Shown: positions 33,999 to 44,662 of the stretch, piece by piece
How the letters are laid out: every line of letters starts with the position of its first letter
Numbering within the stretch: position 1 is the stretch's first letter
Assembly: GCA_904063045.1 (NCBI GenBank)
Contig: CAJFCJ010000013.1
Location: 540,156 to 604,155 of the forward strand
Direction: 5' to 3'
Source: Dimorphilus gyrociliatus
Taxonomy: Eukaryota > Annelida > Polychaeta > Dinophilidae
Length of the DNA: 64,000 nt
Position numbers and translations under genes: made by a program
Notes under the pieces: model-generated
What the model was told of the DNA's origin: nothing
Database searches by the model: none
What the model saw: the letters and a program-made list of their open reading frames with translations, nothing else

Positions 33999-35811
33999 AA
34001 TTATATGATTAGGACAGAAAATGTTACTTGATTAAAAAACATAGCATTTATTATTTGACGTTCATAATCAAGTTTTAGTCATAATTTAACAAACAATTCG
34101 ATTTTAACTTGAAAGTAAATAACTGCAGTTGTTTTATATTATCTATACAAAAGGAGAGAAGGAGGAATACAGACTCTAGGTTAATTAAGAAACATGAGCT
34201 GCTTAATGAGGGAAACATAAAATTAAAATCTACAAGAATAGAGAAATGAGTCAACCTATAGTTACTATGTGATTCTCTTTCTTTAATGTGTTCAATAATT
34301 CAAGTCTATTCTTCTTTCTTGCTACAAGGTTGGAGTATAGAAATGGACTTTATAGTTATAAGAATAGAAATATTAGTAGCCTTGTCAATGCTGGAAATTT
34401 ATAATCCTTTCATTCTGCAATCAATCTCACCTCAGTTCCCTATAATCCTTTAGCGCTCTTTTATAAGGATATTTACTCCGGCTGTTGCAAATTTACCCAC
34501 TGCAAAAGTTAGAAGGGTGAACTTTAATGAGATTGTATTCAAGAAAATATGAATTTTTTGTATTGATGTATTAATAATAAATAGGAGTAAAAGGGAAATG
34601 ACTAAAATATCTTCAAAGGAGCAACAACATGAAAATTTAACAACAGAGCAAGAGAAATCTTTCCTATAGGTGGCATTCCATTCAATCATTGATATTGGTG
34701 AACAAGAGAGAGAGAGAGAGTGAAAGCATCGGTGGACTTTTCATATTATACTTTGAGGCAGATAGTTGTGAACAGAGAATATATGAATTTAGTACACTTT
34801 TTACAATGTACTGCCACCTAAAACTAACAAGTGCATACAGATTTGGTCAAAGCTACTTTTCTTTTCGTATATAGTGTGTTTGTAAGCCTTACTCTCTATT
34901 CATTATACATTAAAAATATCTTGAATGCCACTCCTTCGGAGAGATCTTCTTATACTTTTACCTACAAATACTTTTATCTTTTCGGTGATTCTTTGTTCCA
35001 TTTCATATATAATTATTCTTATCTTAGTTTATGATTAATAATTGCAGTTCTTTTTTATCTTTTAACAGTCTTTTGTTTATGTGTTCTATCATAAAATGTT
35101 CTGCAAATAGCAAATCACTCATATTTAGTTACATCCGCTTGAGAAATGCCTAACTGATTTTAACTATTACTACTGTATCTAGCAGTAAAAACACACACTG
35201 AAAATCTTAATGATTAATCCTGTTTCAACAGGCAATTGCATATTATCACGTGTTCGCATCACCAATTGATTATCATAACAACATATCACTTTCGAATTAG
35301 TTAATGTAATAGAACTATTTATCACAGACTATTTTTTCTTTAATAATGACTTTGCATATTCTTTTTTGACACTTTAAAAAATCGATTTTACAATATATTT
35401 CCTATCCTTTCCCTCAACAGTCCTTATGAGGACATTGACGCATGTGATAAATTATACTCATTACAATCTTCTTATGGACAATACTCTCTTCGATTCGAGA
35501 TTATGTAATATTATTGATTTTAAACAAAGGCATCTTATACTCTCCTCTACCGTACATTCACAACTCAGAGTTGTAGTGATATTCTGTTAATTAAGATATA
35601 CTGGCTCACCAAAGTCTCTTATACAAACAAACAATCAAAGTCATTTCGGTGCATTTTTCAATGCCTATTATGGAATCTCAAAACCAAGCAACAGTCCAAG
35701 TAATTAGTTCAAAGGTATAGCAAGAAAAAAATAATGTGGAGGATAGAGGATTAGAAAGGACAAAACAAAAACAAGAAGAGGACAGAAGAAGAAGAAGAAG
35801 AAACAATGTAA
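33999..35811. other. Intergenic, no gene seen
   Basis: AT-rich 1.8 kb. A (GA)n microsatellite lies at 34703-34721. Open frames of 60-80 codons around 34450-35034 are low-complexity and unconvincing. The last 60 nt are GAA-rich and belong to the flank of the truncated 5S at 35812. Confidence 0.5.
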
Positions 35812-35835
35812 AAGAATACGGCACCCAGTGTTCCC
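35812..35835 (-). pseudogene. Truncated 5S 3' end
   Basis: Exact 24-nt match to the last nucleotides of the 5S gene (minus strand) plus a GAAGAA-rich flank, then an abrupt switch to element-derived sequence at 35836. It mirrors the broken 5S pieces at 19.05 and 19.32 kb on the other side of the gene cluster. Confidence 0.8.
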
Positions 35836-35849
35836 TGGGTTTATAATCA

Positions 35850-35955
35850 TCACATCAATGGTGACCAAGTTCCAATTATTTTTTGTATCGATAGGGATGG
35901 CCAAAATTAATTATATCCACCTCTGATCCAACTTTTGAAAAACTCTTAATCGCCA
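35850..35955 (-). repeat. Copy of the segment at about 10903-11015
   Basis: Read on the minus strand it matches 10903-11015 through GTTGGATCAGAGGTGGA, TTAATTTTGGCCATCCCTAT and CGATACA. It is a fragment of the same element, truncated at the 5S joint. Confidence 0.7.
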
Positions 35956-36575
35956 TTATTGCAAATTATCGTCAGTAAAATATCTGATGTGAAAATTCAA
36001 TTCTCCGTACTTCCTACAAAAGATGGGAATAATAGAACATCTGAATGGACTTGTAAAAACACTACTATCTACATCTTGATTCAAACCAAATTCCCAATGT
36101 ACCTCGGGATCTATTTGACTCACGGCCTCAGGTATTGAAAGCAACATGAAAAAAGACCTATACGCCTTACAATCAATGATTTATGCGAACCAATGGAAGT
36201 GTCACCAGTCAATTTCAATAAATTACTGAAATTACGATGAAGAATGATAAATATGATCCAGCAACGGTTGCGGAAGAACGTTAATAATTGAATAAGAGGT
36301 CTTGTATTAAATTATTCAGCGTCGTTCAAAAACGAAGCAAATGGTAGAAATACCAGCATAGACAAAACATACGAATAGACGATATAATACTATATCCAGA
36401 CCAACAGGCTATGAACAGATTCAAATTTGGATACATAATCCGACAGATATTCGAAAAAGCCTAAAAAATATTTACTGTGTATAGCAGAGTCCAAAAGGAC
36501 GCTAAAAATACAATATATTTTCTCTTGGGAAAATCTCCATTCGTTCCTTCTCCCCGGGTCGTTGACCATAACACA

Positions 36576-36700
36576 TTATAACGGCCCCAATGATTCCGAT
36601 ATTTTAATCATTACATTATTTTAATCTTTAACTTTACGTTTCTGATATTTGAAAATGTCGCTTTCCCTCTAATTTCATTCATTAAAAAAGGTAACTACAC
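36576..36700 (+). repeat. Orphan BEL/Pao leader fragment
   Basis: The reverse complement of this segment matches 14641-14770, the leader of BEL/Pao element II, including GAAACGTAAAGTTAAAGATT. No gag follows. The stretch 35956-36575 between here and the truncated 5S holds only interrupted frames. Confidence 0.65.
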
Positions 36701-36784
36701 CCATTCAGTTTCATTTATTACGTCAATCGATAACATATATATAGACCATGTACCTTATATACTAATATAATTTATATATACAGT

Positions 36785-37103
36785 ATATGCAATATATATT
36801 CTGTCTGCATGGGTGAAGAATACTATATTGATTATATTCTCTCTGTTTAATTCGGTGAAAACACGTTTGTTAAACCATTTTTAATGTTGACAACATTTTC
36901 TAAACGAAGAGAAAAAAGTGAAAGAGAAACGGAAAGGAAAAAGAGAAAATATGATTTACGAGAATGAAGAAGAAAAAAAGAAAAAGAATACGGCACCCAG
37001 TGTTCCCAGGCGGTCTCCCATCCAAGTACTGACTGGGCCGTACGTCATTTAACTTCGGTGATCGGACGAGAACCGGTGCTTGTAACGTCGTATGGCCGTA
37101 TAC
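36785..37103. repeat. Inverted repeat R3, right arm
   Basis: Reverse-complement partner of 5724-6046: 5S copy 9 plus its 3' flank. Confidence 0.85.
36984..37103 (-). rRNA. 5S rRNA gene, right array copy 9 (innermost)
   Basis: Full-length minus-strand copy, the mirror partner of copy 8. Its upstream side (TATAAATAGGGCATAGTTAA, GCAGTCTGTT) is not the copy 8 upstream sequence, so the inverted similarity ends inside or at this gene. It is divergent from copy 10 across 436 nt. Confidence 0.97.
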
Positions 37104-37539
37104 AACAGACTGCTTAACTATGCCCTATTTATACCATTCCTAGTTTTAACATGATTCTATTCAAGTCGTGACCTGTGGCCATACCAACCCGGCCAACAAA
37201 CATAATTGGTTATTACTTCAACTATCTTGATGACGAATGATGGTAGTTTTAAAAAAATGGTTACATTTGATTATCATTATGATGTGGACCATTGTAAGTG
37301 AGTCCTATTATGGAGCGGTTTATGCAGATGGAGATATTTACTGTTTCTTTAAAAGCTGCAGAAGAAACTCAAATGATGGAAGACGAAGATTAAATCTCAA
37401 TGCATGATTCGTCGTGAACATGGAAGTTACGTTTTCCATTATTATTTAATGATTTTATTCTAAAAAGAGTGAACTTTTTTTGGAATGTTTAGTAATATAG
37501 TACATGTCGTATAAATAGCGCAAATCTAAGTAGACTATT
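37104..37539. other. Divergent 5S spacer, no gene seen
   Basis: This 436-nt spacer has recognisable 5S upstream elements at both ends. The middle is unlike the other divergent spacers. Confidence 0.5.
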
Positions 37540-37659
37540 GTATACGGCCATACGACGTTACAAGCACCGGTTCTCGTCCGATCACCGAAGTTAAATGACG
37601 TACGGCCCAGTCAGTACTTGGATGGGAGACCGCCTGGGAACACTGGGTGCCGTATTCTT
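37540..37659 (+). rRNA. 5S rRNA gene, right array copy 10
   Basis: Full-length copy. Upstream TATAAATAGCGCAAATCTAA, GTAGACTATT, the same variant as copy 8. It is convergent with copy 11. Confidence 0.97.
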
Positions 37660-37818
37660 TTTTCCCTTTTTTTCTTCTTTAATCCTTCTTCTATGTTCTT
37701 CTCTCAGCTTTTTTCGTCGTTTCCAATCCTCTGTTCAGCAAAGCATTAGACATTTTTGGAGGAGAAGAGAAATTACTGTTAAGTGAATACTTGAAGGAGA
37801 GTCTTCTTTCGATTTGTC
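37660..37818. repeat. Spacer repeat R4 (direct copy at 42234-42390)
   Basis: The sequence downstream of copy 10 matches that downstream of copy 15: CTTCTTTAATCCTTCTTCTA, then GCATTAGACATTTTTGGAGG. There are scattered substitutions, so this is an older duplication than R1 or R2. The rest of the convergent spacer, to 38192, holds no gene; its end resembles the tract after copy 14, inverted. Confidence 0.8.
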
Positions 37819-38192
37819 CTCTTGTACACTTTTTGGCTTTTTCTCAAACATATTTCTCTTTGAACAAAAAGAGTTTGAATCTCTGAAATATTCAGTAAAG
37901 AAATCATAACTCCGATCCCATTTAATAAAAATGTTACCGTCCTCTATACAATCAGAACAACGCAAGTATTTACGTGATGCTGTCTGGTGCAAAATCGTTT
38001 TCTCGACGAGTACAAATCTGCTCTTCCATTTTGTAGATTATTGCTCATGAATTTATTAAATGAGACTTTCAGTTTGACAGAGATATTCCTCGAAGCAACA
38101 TCATTGAAAAAAGTGATAGGGGAAACGGAAAGGAAAAAGCGATGAACGTAGGAGATTTGATATATGAGTTTGAGGGAGAAAAAAAGAGAAAA

Positions 38193-38312
38193 AAGAATAC
38201 GGCACCCAGTGTTCCCAGGCGGTCTCCCATCCAAGTACTGACTGGGCCGTACGTCATTTAACTTCGGTGATCGGACGAGAACCGGTGCTTGTAACGTCGT
38301 ATGGCCGTATAC
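38193..38312 (-). rRNA. 5S rRNA gene, right array copy 11
   Basis: Full-length copy, inverted partner of copy 7. First gene of block R1'. Confidence 0.97.
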
Positions 38313-39327
38313 AACAGTCTGCTTAACTATGCGCTATTTATACAACACCTATATCTAACCTTTTTTCTTCATGTTTTTTCAGAACATTGACACAATAAAT
38401 AATAGCAGAGTGTCCTTTCTATCACTGACGTATAAAGGTATTTTTTTTAATTTTAACTACTTGCAATTGTTATATTAGAAAGTATTGACAAACCAATTCT
38501 ACTGCCTTTTTGCAACGTAACATATTTTCCTTATCTAGTTAGTATTATAAAAATTTTCATTTTTACTAAAGAAAAATTGCTCTCTTATTGAGTGATCTGT
38601 TGAGTACTAAATAGTGTCAAAAAGAGGCTTTTTAAGACAAGAACGTAAGCATTTCTTACGTACAATTAAGAAAATATAATCAAGAATTTAAGAGTGGCTT
38701 TTAATTTGCTTGGCTTAGTGTTGGAATGTCTTTTTCTTATTCTATTGTCAACCCACACATCTTTGCGACTCTATAGGAATTCCTCGATGATATTCCAATT
38801 CTTTTCTATCTTTTTCCTCGTCACATCTTCAAAAAAATACGGATATCGTTCTTAACGAAATAGTTGATGATGGTGATAAGTCGTATGATGTTTCTCCTTG
38901 TGTAAATAGAAAAATAACAGTCCTGATAATGCAATCCCTGCACATTTTAATATAGACGATATTTGTCGAGCATAGGGTTACACTTTCGGCAGTTTCCCTT
39001 AGTCTGGAAGAGTAATATATATATTCATAAGAAAAAGAGTGTAATATTTTTGTGGTAGATCTCAAATGGCTTATAGTTGTTTGTTTGTTGAGCTTCAATA
39101 GTTGGATACGAGCCGGGATTGTCAATAGTTTGACAGGCATTGGATTCGTAAAGACAACGTAATGACTAGAAGAGAGCAGAAGGAAAAAAAATGTTATGAA
39201 AAATGAAATGAAAATCATCATTGGTTGAACGGATTAAGTTTATGAGTTTTGTACTGAAATCTAGAATAACATTTTTGAGAGGCAAAGAGGACGAAATTAG
39301 AAAGAAAACAGTCGAAAAAAAGATAAA

Positions 39328-39447
39328 AAGAATACGGCACCCAGTGTTCCCAGGCGGTCTCCCATCCAAGTACTGACTGGGCCGTACGTCATTTAACTTC
39401 GGTGATCGGACGAGAACCGGTGCTTGTAACGTCGTATGGCCGTATAC
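39328..39447 (-). rRNA. 5S rRNA gene, right array copy 12
   Basis: Full-length copy, inverted partner of copy 6. It is divergent from copy 13 across 496 nt, the same spacing as between copies 5 and 6. Confidence 0.97.
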
Positions 39448-39943
39448 AATTGACTACTTAACTATGCGCTATTTATACAGCACCTATATCTAACCTTTTT
39501 TCTTCATATTCTTAAAAGAATATCGACTTCGTTAAAATACTCAAAAAAGCCGAAAAATGACTTAAAAACTAAAGATGGTATTACTACGCTCTAAAAAAGG
39601 CGCATTCTTTGAGGGAACTTTTATTGACGTCCAACAATATCTTTCACCTTAGTTATCAATCAGATATTACTCTTTTTCTTTCCATAAAAACGACGGAAAG
39701 AAATGTATATAATACAAATCTTTCGCTTGATATCGTTATCACATAGATCGATAAGTTGGAGAAAATCGAGTGAAGTTGGAGTGAGTAAAAGTTTTTTCAG
39801 ATATGAACGATTGCCTTGATTTGGCTGACAGATATGTTTTCGTTCTTTTATTTAAAGAACATATTACTGAAATATTCATGTTTTTCAAATAATTTTGATA
39901 AAGGTACACTTAGTATAAATAGCGGAAAGTTAAGCAGTCAATT

Positions 39944-40063
39944 GTATACGGCCATACGACGTTACAAGCACCGGTTCTCGTCCGATCACCGAAGTTAAAT
40001 GACGTACGGCCCAGTCAGTACTTGGATGGGAGACCGCCTGGGAACACTGGGTGCCGTATTCTT
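39944..40063 (+). rRNA. 5S rRNA gene, right array copy 13 (junction copy)
   Basis: Full-length copy. Its upstream side matches copy 5 (inverted block R1) while its downstream side matches copy 3 (direct repeat R2). It is therefore a junction between two differently oriented blocks. Confidence 0.97.
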
Positions 40064-40682
40064 TTTATCTTTTTTTCTTCTCTTTGTTCCTCGTAACGTA
40101 GTTTTCATAACTAGAAAGTTTTTCTTTTGCCTAAAGTAAAAACCTAAAATATGACAAATGTTATTTCGCAGAGCGTAAACGTGTTATGGTCTGTTTTGTT
40201 TCACTTTCTTTGTGACTGTAAGGTTTTTTTTGCGATAATTTTCTGTATTTCAGCGATTTTTAAATCGTTTACTAAGTGACATTTTCGCGATGTGAAAGTT
40301 TCTGTTTTCCATGATAAGGCCCTTGATTAATTCAAAGGTTAAAAAGCAAGGTTGATTCATTTTGAACGATAATCACTACCGTTTAAGCTTAAACAATTGG
40401 CTTAAGATGACTTACCTCTATTTATACGTAATACATTTAAAATTGTGATTAGTACAATCGACAATGAAGAAGAGAAAATATGTTCTCCTGGAATGTTAAT
40501 GTTACGCACATAGTTGAACTTTTTAGAGAAATTTGGGACTCTGTATAGTTAAATATAATTTTCACTCGATCTTCAATATTTCTCTCTTCCTGTCATTTGC
40601 GTTTCTAGAAATTCTCATAAAACGGGTGAATGTGTTAAGAGAAGAATCTACGTTTAAATAGGGCATAGTTAAGCAGTCTGTT

Positions 40683-40802
40683 GTATACGGCCATACGACG
40701 TTACAAGCACCGGTTCTCGTCCGATCACCGAAGTTAAATGACGTACGGCCCAGTCAGTACTTGGATGGGAGACCGCCTGGGAACACTGGGTGCCGTATTC
40801 TT
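40683..40802 (+). rRNA. 5S rRNA gene, right array copy 14
   Basis: Full-length copy, direct partner of copy 4, sharing its TTTAAATAGGGCATAGTTAA upstream variant. After its terminator the similarity to the left array fades within about 70 nt. Confidence 0.97.
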
Positions 40803-41115
40803 TTTTTCTTTTTTTTTCTTCCCCAAACTCATATATCAAATATCCGCTTCTTACTTTTTCCTGTTTGGGCTTGGCCTGATTTTTTCTCCGTTAAGAAAGT
40901 GGTGTGTTTAATTCTACAGACAAAAGAAGGCGTTACCCTTAATAGATAAACGCATAAAAAAATGTTTGTTGGATTGCTTTTTTACTGATGCTAAAAAATA
41001 ATTTTTGACACTGTTTAAAGAAAAGAGTTTTTTTTAGTTATATTGCTCACTCGTTTGAAATAAACGACCATTTTTGATTGGTTTTTTGATCTATTTGGTT
41101 GAAAGAATTGAAATT

Positions 41116-41694
41116 ATGGCGCGTAGCGGTGGAAACACTAACGAAATGCCAAGTGAAAATAAATTGGACGTTTTGTACCGAATGCTACAAAATCCTAAGA
41201 CGTCACCAGCCTCCATAGCTTATCATTTTTCGGAAATATGGAACAGCAGATATGAAGTGTGGGCAGACCTTGCCATTAGAGAGTTGAAACATTTCCTCAA
41301 TGGGTCAGCTTTACCCGTCAAGAGGAACCATTCAATAGCGAACAATTCAGGAGAGGACGAAGCTGTATATACAACTTTAACGGATGCCTATGTAGCCGAC
41401 AGTACGGGCTATCGTTTTCCTTCTCCAGTTGACCGTCTAGCTCATTCTCTAGGTCTAACTCAAAGCCATTTTTTAAATGTTCCCTTTCCTCCGGCTTTGA
41501 TTCAGAGTCGAAACGAGCTTATAGACCTTTCCAATACTTCTGCTGAAGAAACAGCTTCAATTTCACTTATAGGAGGTAGACTATACAGCACGGAGGCGTG
41601 TAAAGTGCTGAGTCAAACTATTTCATTTTTCGAGGATAGGGAAAAGGATAGAATGCTGCTGAATAGGAATAATTGTCGTAATTATATACCTTAA
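41116..41694 (+). CDS. Unrecognised single-exon protein inside the 5S array
   Basis: 192 aa from ATG 41116 (MARSGGNTNEMPSENK...). An in-frame ATG at 41074 would add 14 hydrophobic residues, but the 41116 start is the more natural one. The base composition is clearly less AT-rich than the surrounding spacer and the residue mix is balanced, which supports coding. A helical N-terminal half (LDVLYRMLQNP, YHFSEIWNSRYEVWADLAIR) precedes a more polar second half with FPPALIQSRNELIDL and SISLIGGRLYS. No domain, signal peptide or membrane segment was recognised. It lies between 5S copies 14 and 15 in the same orientation and has no counterpart in the left array, so it is either a captured gene or one the array grew around. 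Confidence 0.6.
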   Translation: MARSGGNTNEMPSENKLDVLYRMLQNPKTSPASIAYHFSEIWNSRYEVWADLAIRELKHFLNGSALPVKRNHSIANNSGEDEAVYTTLTDAYVADSTGYRFPSPVDRLAHSLGLTQSHFLNVPFPPALIQSRNELIDLSNTSAEETASISLIGGRLYSTEACKVLSQTISFFEDREKDRMLLNRNNCRNYIP

Positions 41695-42083
41695 AAAGAA
41701 AAATAGGCTGATGGAACGTTAAAAGTTTTTTTTTTGTTCTGTTATGTCTATTGTAACGACGATAGTTGAAAAAAAAATCTGATTAGCTGAATTGTGAATT
41801 TGTTTTTTTTTCTTAAAAAGAATAAAACAAGAAGGAAACACAAAGCTTTTAAAAAATGGATGAATAATATACTAATTAATTTTCCACTCGAAAATAAGAC
41901 GCGAAGTGTTTATCTTGAATTATGAATTATTTCTTTATTGCTAAGTTCTCTTGTAGGAATTTAGACGTTCGAATAGAAAAATATTAATTTTGTGGACTAA
42001 ACATTTGCGCCACTTTCGTATCGATAGGAAAAGGTGGTTTTTTTTCCTTGTTATAAGCAGTAGATGCAATTGCAAAATTTTGG

Positions 42084-42113
42084 TATAAATAGCGCATAGT
42101 TAAGTAGTCAATT
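42084..42113 (+). promoter_or_regulatory. 5S upstream element (representative, copy 15)
   Basis: TATAAATA at -30 to -23 and GTTAAGTAGTCAATT at -15 to -1. All 16 full genes carry this pair with small variants: TATAAATA or TTTAAATA, and GTTAAG(T/C)AG or TCTAAGTAG in the proximal part. The mid-spacer sequence is far less conserved, so this is a likely external promoter element working with the internal control region. Confidence 0.75.
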
Positions 42114-42233
42114 GTATACGGCCATACGACGTTACAAGCACCGGTTCTCGTCCGATCACCGAAGTTAAATGACGTACGGCCCAGTCAGTACTTGGATGGG
42201 AGACCGCCTGGGAACACTGGGTGCCGTATTCTT
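42114..42233 (+). rRNA. 5S rRNA gene, right array copy 15
   Basis: Full-length copy 420 nt after the unrecognised gene. Its downstream spacer begins with repeat R4. Confidence 0.97.
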
Positions 42234-44013
42234 TTTTCTCTTTTTTTCTTCTTTAATCCTTCTTCTATGTTCTTCTCTCATCTTTTTTCGTCTTTTCCAA
42301 TTCCCTATCCGTCAAAGCATTAGACATTTTTGGAGGAGAAGAGAAATTACTGTTAAAAGAATACTTGAAGGACAGTCTTTCGATTATTCCATGTCGTAAA
42401 TACAGATTTTTTTTATCTCGATCGATTACAGTAATTTGTTGCTAACCTACGAACGCGGTTAACACATAGAAGGTGACAGATTCTCTCACGGCATAGTACC
42501 TTCAAAAATGTTTATGGTGAGTATATCGCACTCTTAGTTATTGCAAAAGTTGATGGCAAACTTGAATATATTCTCGTAATTAATTTTAATGGGCGGATTA
42601 AGTAGTTGGAGGGGGAAGCTTTTAAAAAGTGGAGTTAATATCGTATAAATTACCATCTTTATTGTTTCTTTTTTTTCTATACTCCTATTATCTATTTCGT
42701 ACAATTATGAACGTTAAACAATAAAGGAATAGAATCTAGATCACGTAACAGTTATTTACTTGGAAGGAAATCTTATAAAAGGAAAGAAGTATTTTACGAA
42801 AACAATTGTTTTTTGTTTATTATTATTATAGAAATGAAAGATGGATGAGAGTCGTATGATAATTTAATATGAATATTTTCCTTATACCTTACCAATTGAA
42901 AATCAATATTGTTTCTTATTTATAATTGACTCATTCCAACTTCTTTCAAAATTTAACAGGGTCTTTAAAAGTCAATAAGTTTTAATGATAAAAAGTTGCA
43001 ATTCTTAAAAACGGAAATAGTAATGAAAATTAAGAAGAAGAGAAACCTATAAATATTTTAAATAGTTACAAAAGGTTTTTTTTTCTTTTTTATATTAAAA
43101 TTGAGTCAGCTTCTTTGTTGTTTTAGAAAAGCATCATTTCCACGAAAGAGGAGAATAATAGAGTTTTCGCTCGTTAAATATTTTAAAAATATTACTCGAA
43201 AAGTAATAAAAAGAAACAAAGAGCTGATGACGTCAATAGTTTTTTTCAATAATAGCTAACGGTTTAATTATAATGCAAGTATAGAAAATGATGATAACTT
43301 TATTATAAAAGAAACCTTAAAGGCTAGAGAAAAGGTAGTGTCAATGACTTTTTTGAAAGAAATTCAATAAAACTGCTTAATACAAATAGAACCAATCGAT
43401 TAATGATTATTTATGCCGAGTTGTTGTTGTTGTTGTTTTTCATTAATCTAAAGAGAGAAGTAGAAAGGAATAATTCAAAAAGAGTTTTCCTATACTTTAC
43501 AAGTGAAGCAAGTAGTTAATTTATTCATATCCTTTATTGGTCGAAAAACAATCCCTTCCTTAATTGCGAGATTGACTGGCAAAATATTGAAAATCGACCT
43601 TTTAATTACTTAAATTAGAAATAATATCGTTAAGAAGAACGGTGCAATAGTTCAATATTTTCATCATTTTTTTTTATATCAGATTTTCATCCAATTCCAG
43701 TTAAGTATGCTTAGAGTTTTCTATAGGTCCAATAGCAGACATCAGCAAATTGTTAGCGTATTCATTAATCTTATTGTCATATTTGCCGTTGTATTGAAAT
43801 TTTATTCGATAAATTTTCTTTATTATGACTTTTTAATTATTAACAACTTATTATTAAGGAAAAACGCTTATATTCATGGATTATGCGTAGTATTCTATAA
43901 AGTAGACATTCTAAGCAATAGAATTACAATGTTTTCCTTAGATTTATCAACTATTTCCCTATTTAGCCAAGTGCCCATTTTCGTTTAAATAGCACAAAGT
44001 TAAGTAGTCAATT
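42234..44013. other. Longest 5S spacer (1.8 kb)
   Basis: It starts with the R4 repeat (42234-42390). The rest is AT-rich, with short homopolymer runs and a (TTG)n run near 43422. A 93-codon ATG frame (43707-43988) is hydrophobic and AT-driven and I do not accept it. No RNA gene recognised. Confidence 0.5.
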
Positions 44014-44133
44014 GTATACGGCCATACGACGTTACAAGCACCGGTTCTCGTCCGATCACCGAAGTTAAATGACGTACGGCCCAGTCAGTACTTGGATGGG
44101 AGACCGCCTGGGAACACTGGGTGCCGTATTCTT
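44014..44133 (+). rRNA. 5S rRNA gene, right array copy 16 (outermost)
   Basis: Full-length copy with the TTTAAATAGCACAAAGTTAA upstream variant also seen at copy 1. It is the last 5S gene before ordinary genes begin 530 nt further on. Confidence 0.97.
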
Positions 44134-44662
44134 TTTCTCTTTTTTTTTTTCTTTTTCTTCCCTTTTTTTATCCCTTTTAATTCTTCATTTATTCGATTAG
44201 GAATTGAATATATTTTATTTGTTATAATTAAAGTTAAATAGTTTTTGTTCTATTTTCTATTTAAAGTTATTTTATCGCTACTTTCTTGGGTGAATGAGAG
44301 GATTATTTTGCAGTATTGAAGGGATCTTTTGATAATTTTTAGTTTAGTTTAAAGTTGCAGCATTAATTTTACGTTATTTTCGTCTTTTTAAAAGAAATCA
44401 AGAGTTATTTGTTGTCGATGTATAAAAAACACGAAACGAAAAGTATTCAACTCTGTTGGCTGTCCTCCTTAAGTCATGTGATAGCTGTTTTTTTTTTACC
44501 TAAAATGTCTTAACTCCTTCTAAAGTATCAATATCCGGATTCATTTAAAGTTGTAGATATGATTACTAAATTATCGTTTGTTTAGGTCTGTTATAGTAAT
44601 TTTTTTTTTAGATATTGACCATTTACTTGTTTTTGAGCGATGATAAGTGAAGATCTTTAAGT
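44134..44662. promoter_or_regulatory. Upstream region of TMEM192
   Basis: Intergenic 529 nt after the last 5S terminator. A pyrimidine run ending TTTTTTTTTAG (44602-44612) lies about 50 nt before the ATG and may be a 5' UTR splice acceptor. No clear TATA box. Confidence 0.35.

Larger units (their letters stand above)
38193..40063. repeat. Inverted block R1', right arm (copies 11-13)
   Basis: Reverse complement of 3322-5192, same length (1,871 nt) and nearly identical by eye. Its outer edge, copy 13, is at the same time the first gene of the direct repeat R2'. Confidence 0.95.
39944..40802. repeat. 5S unit R2' (direct copy of 1804-2663)
   Basis: Copies 13 and 14 with a 619-nt spacer that matches 1924-2543 apart from one T in a T-run and a G/T change near its start. 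Confidence 0.9.

Noticed and set aside
34450-35034. Several 60-79-codon frames in the 34-35 kb intergenic region
   Set aside because: Low-complexity, no splice sites or family resemblance, and overlapping on both strands.
43707-43988. 93-codon ATG frame upstream of 5S copy 16
   Set aside because: Hydrophobic, AT-driven residue mix (F, I, L, Y, N), no splice or family support.
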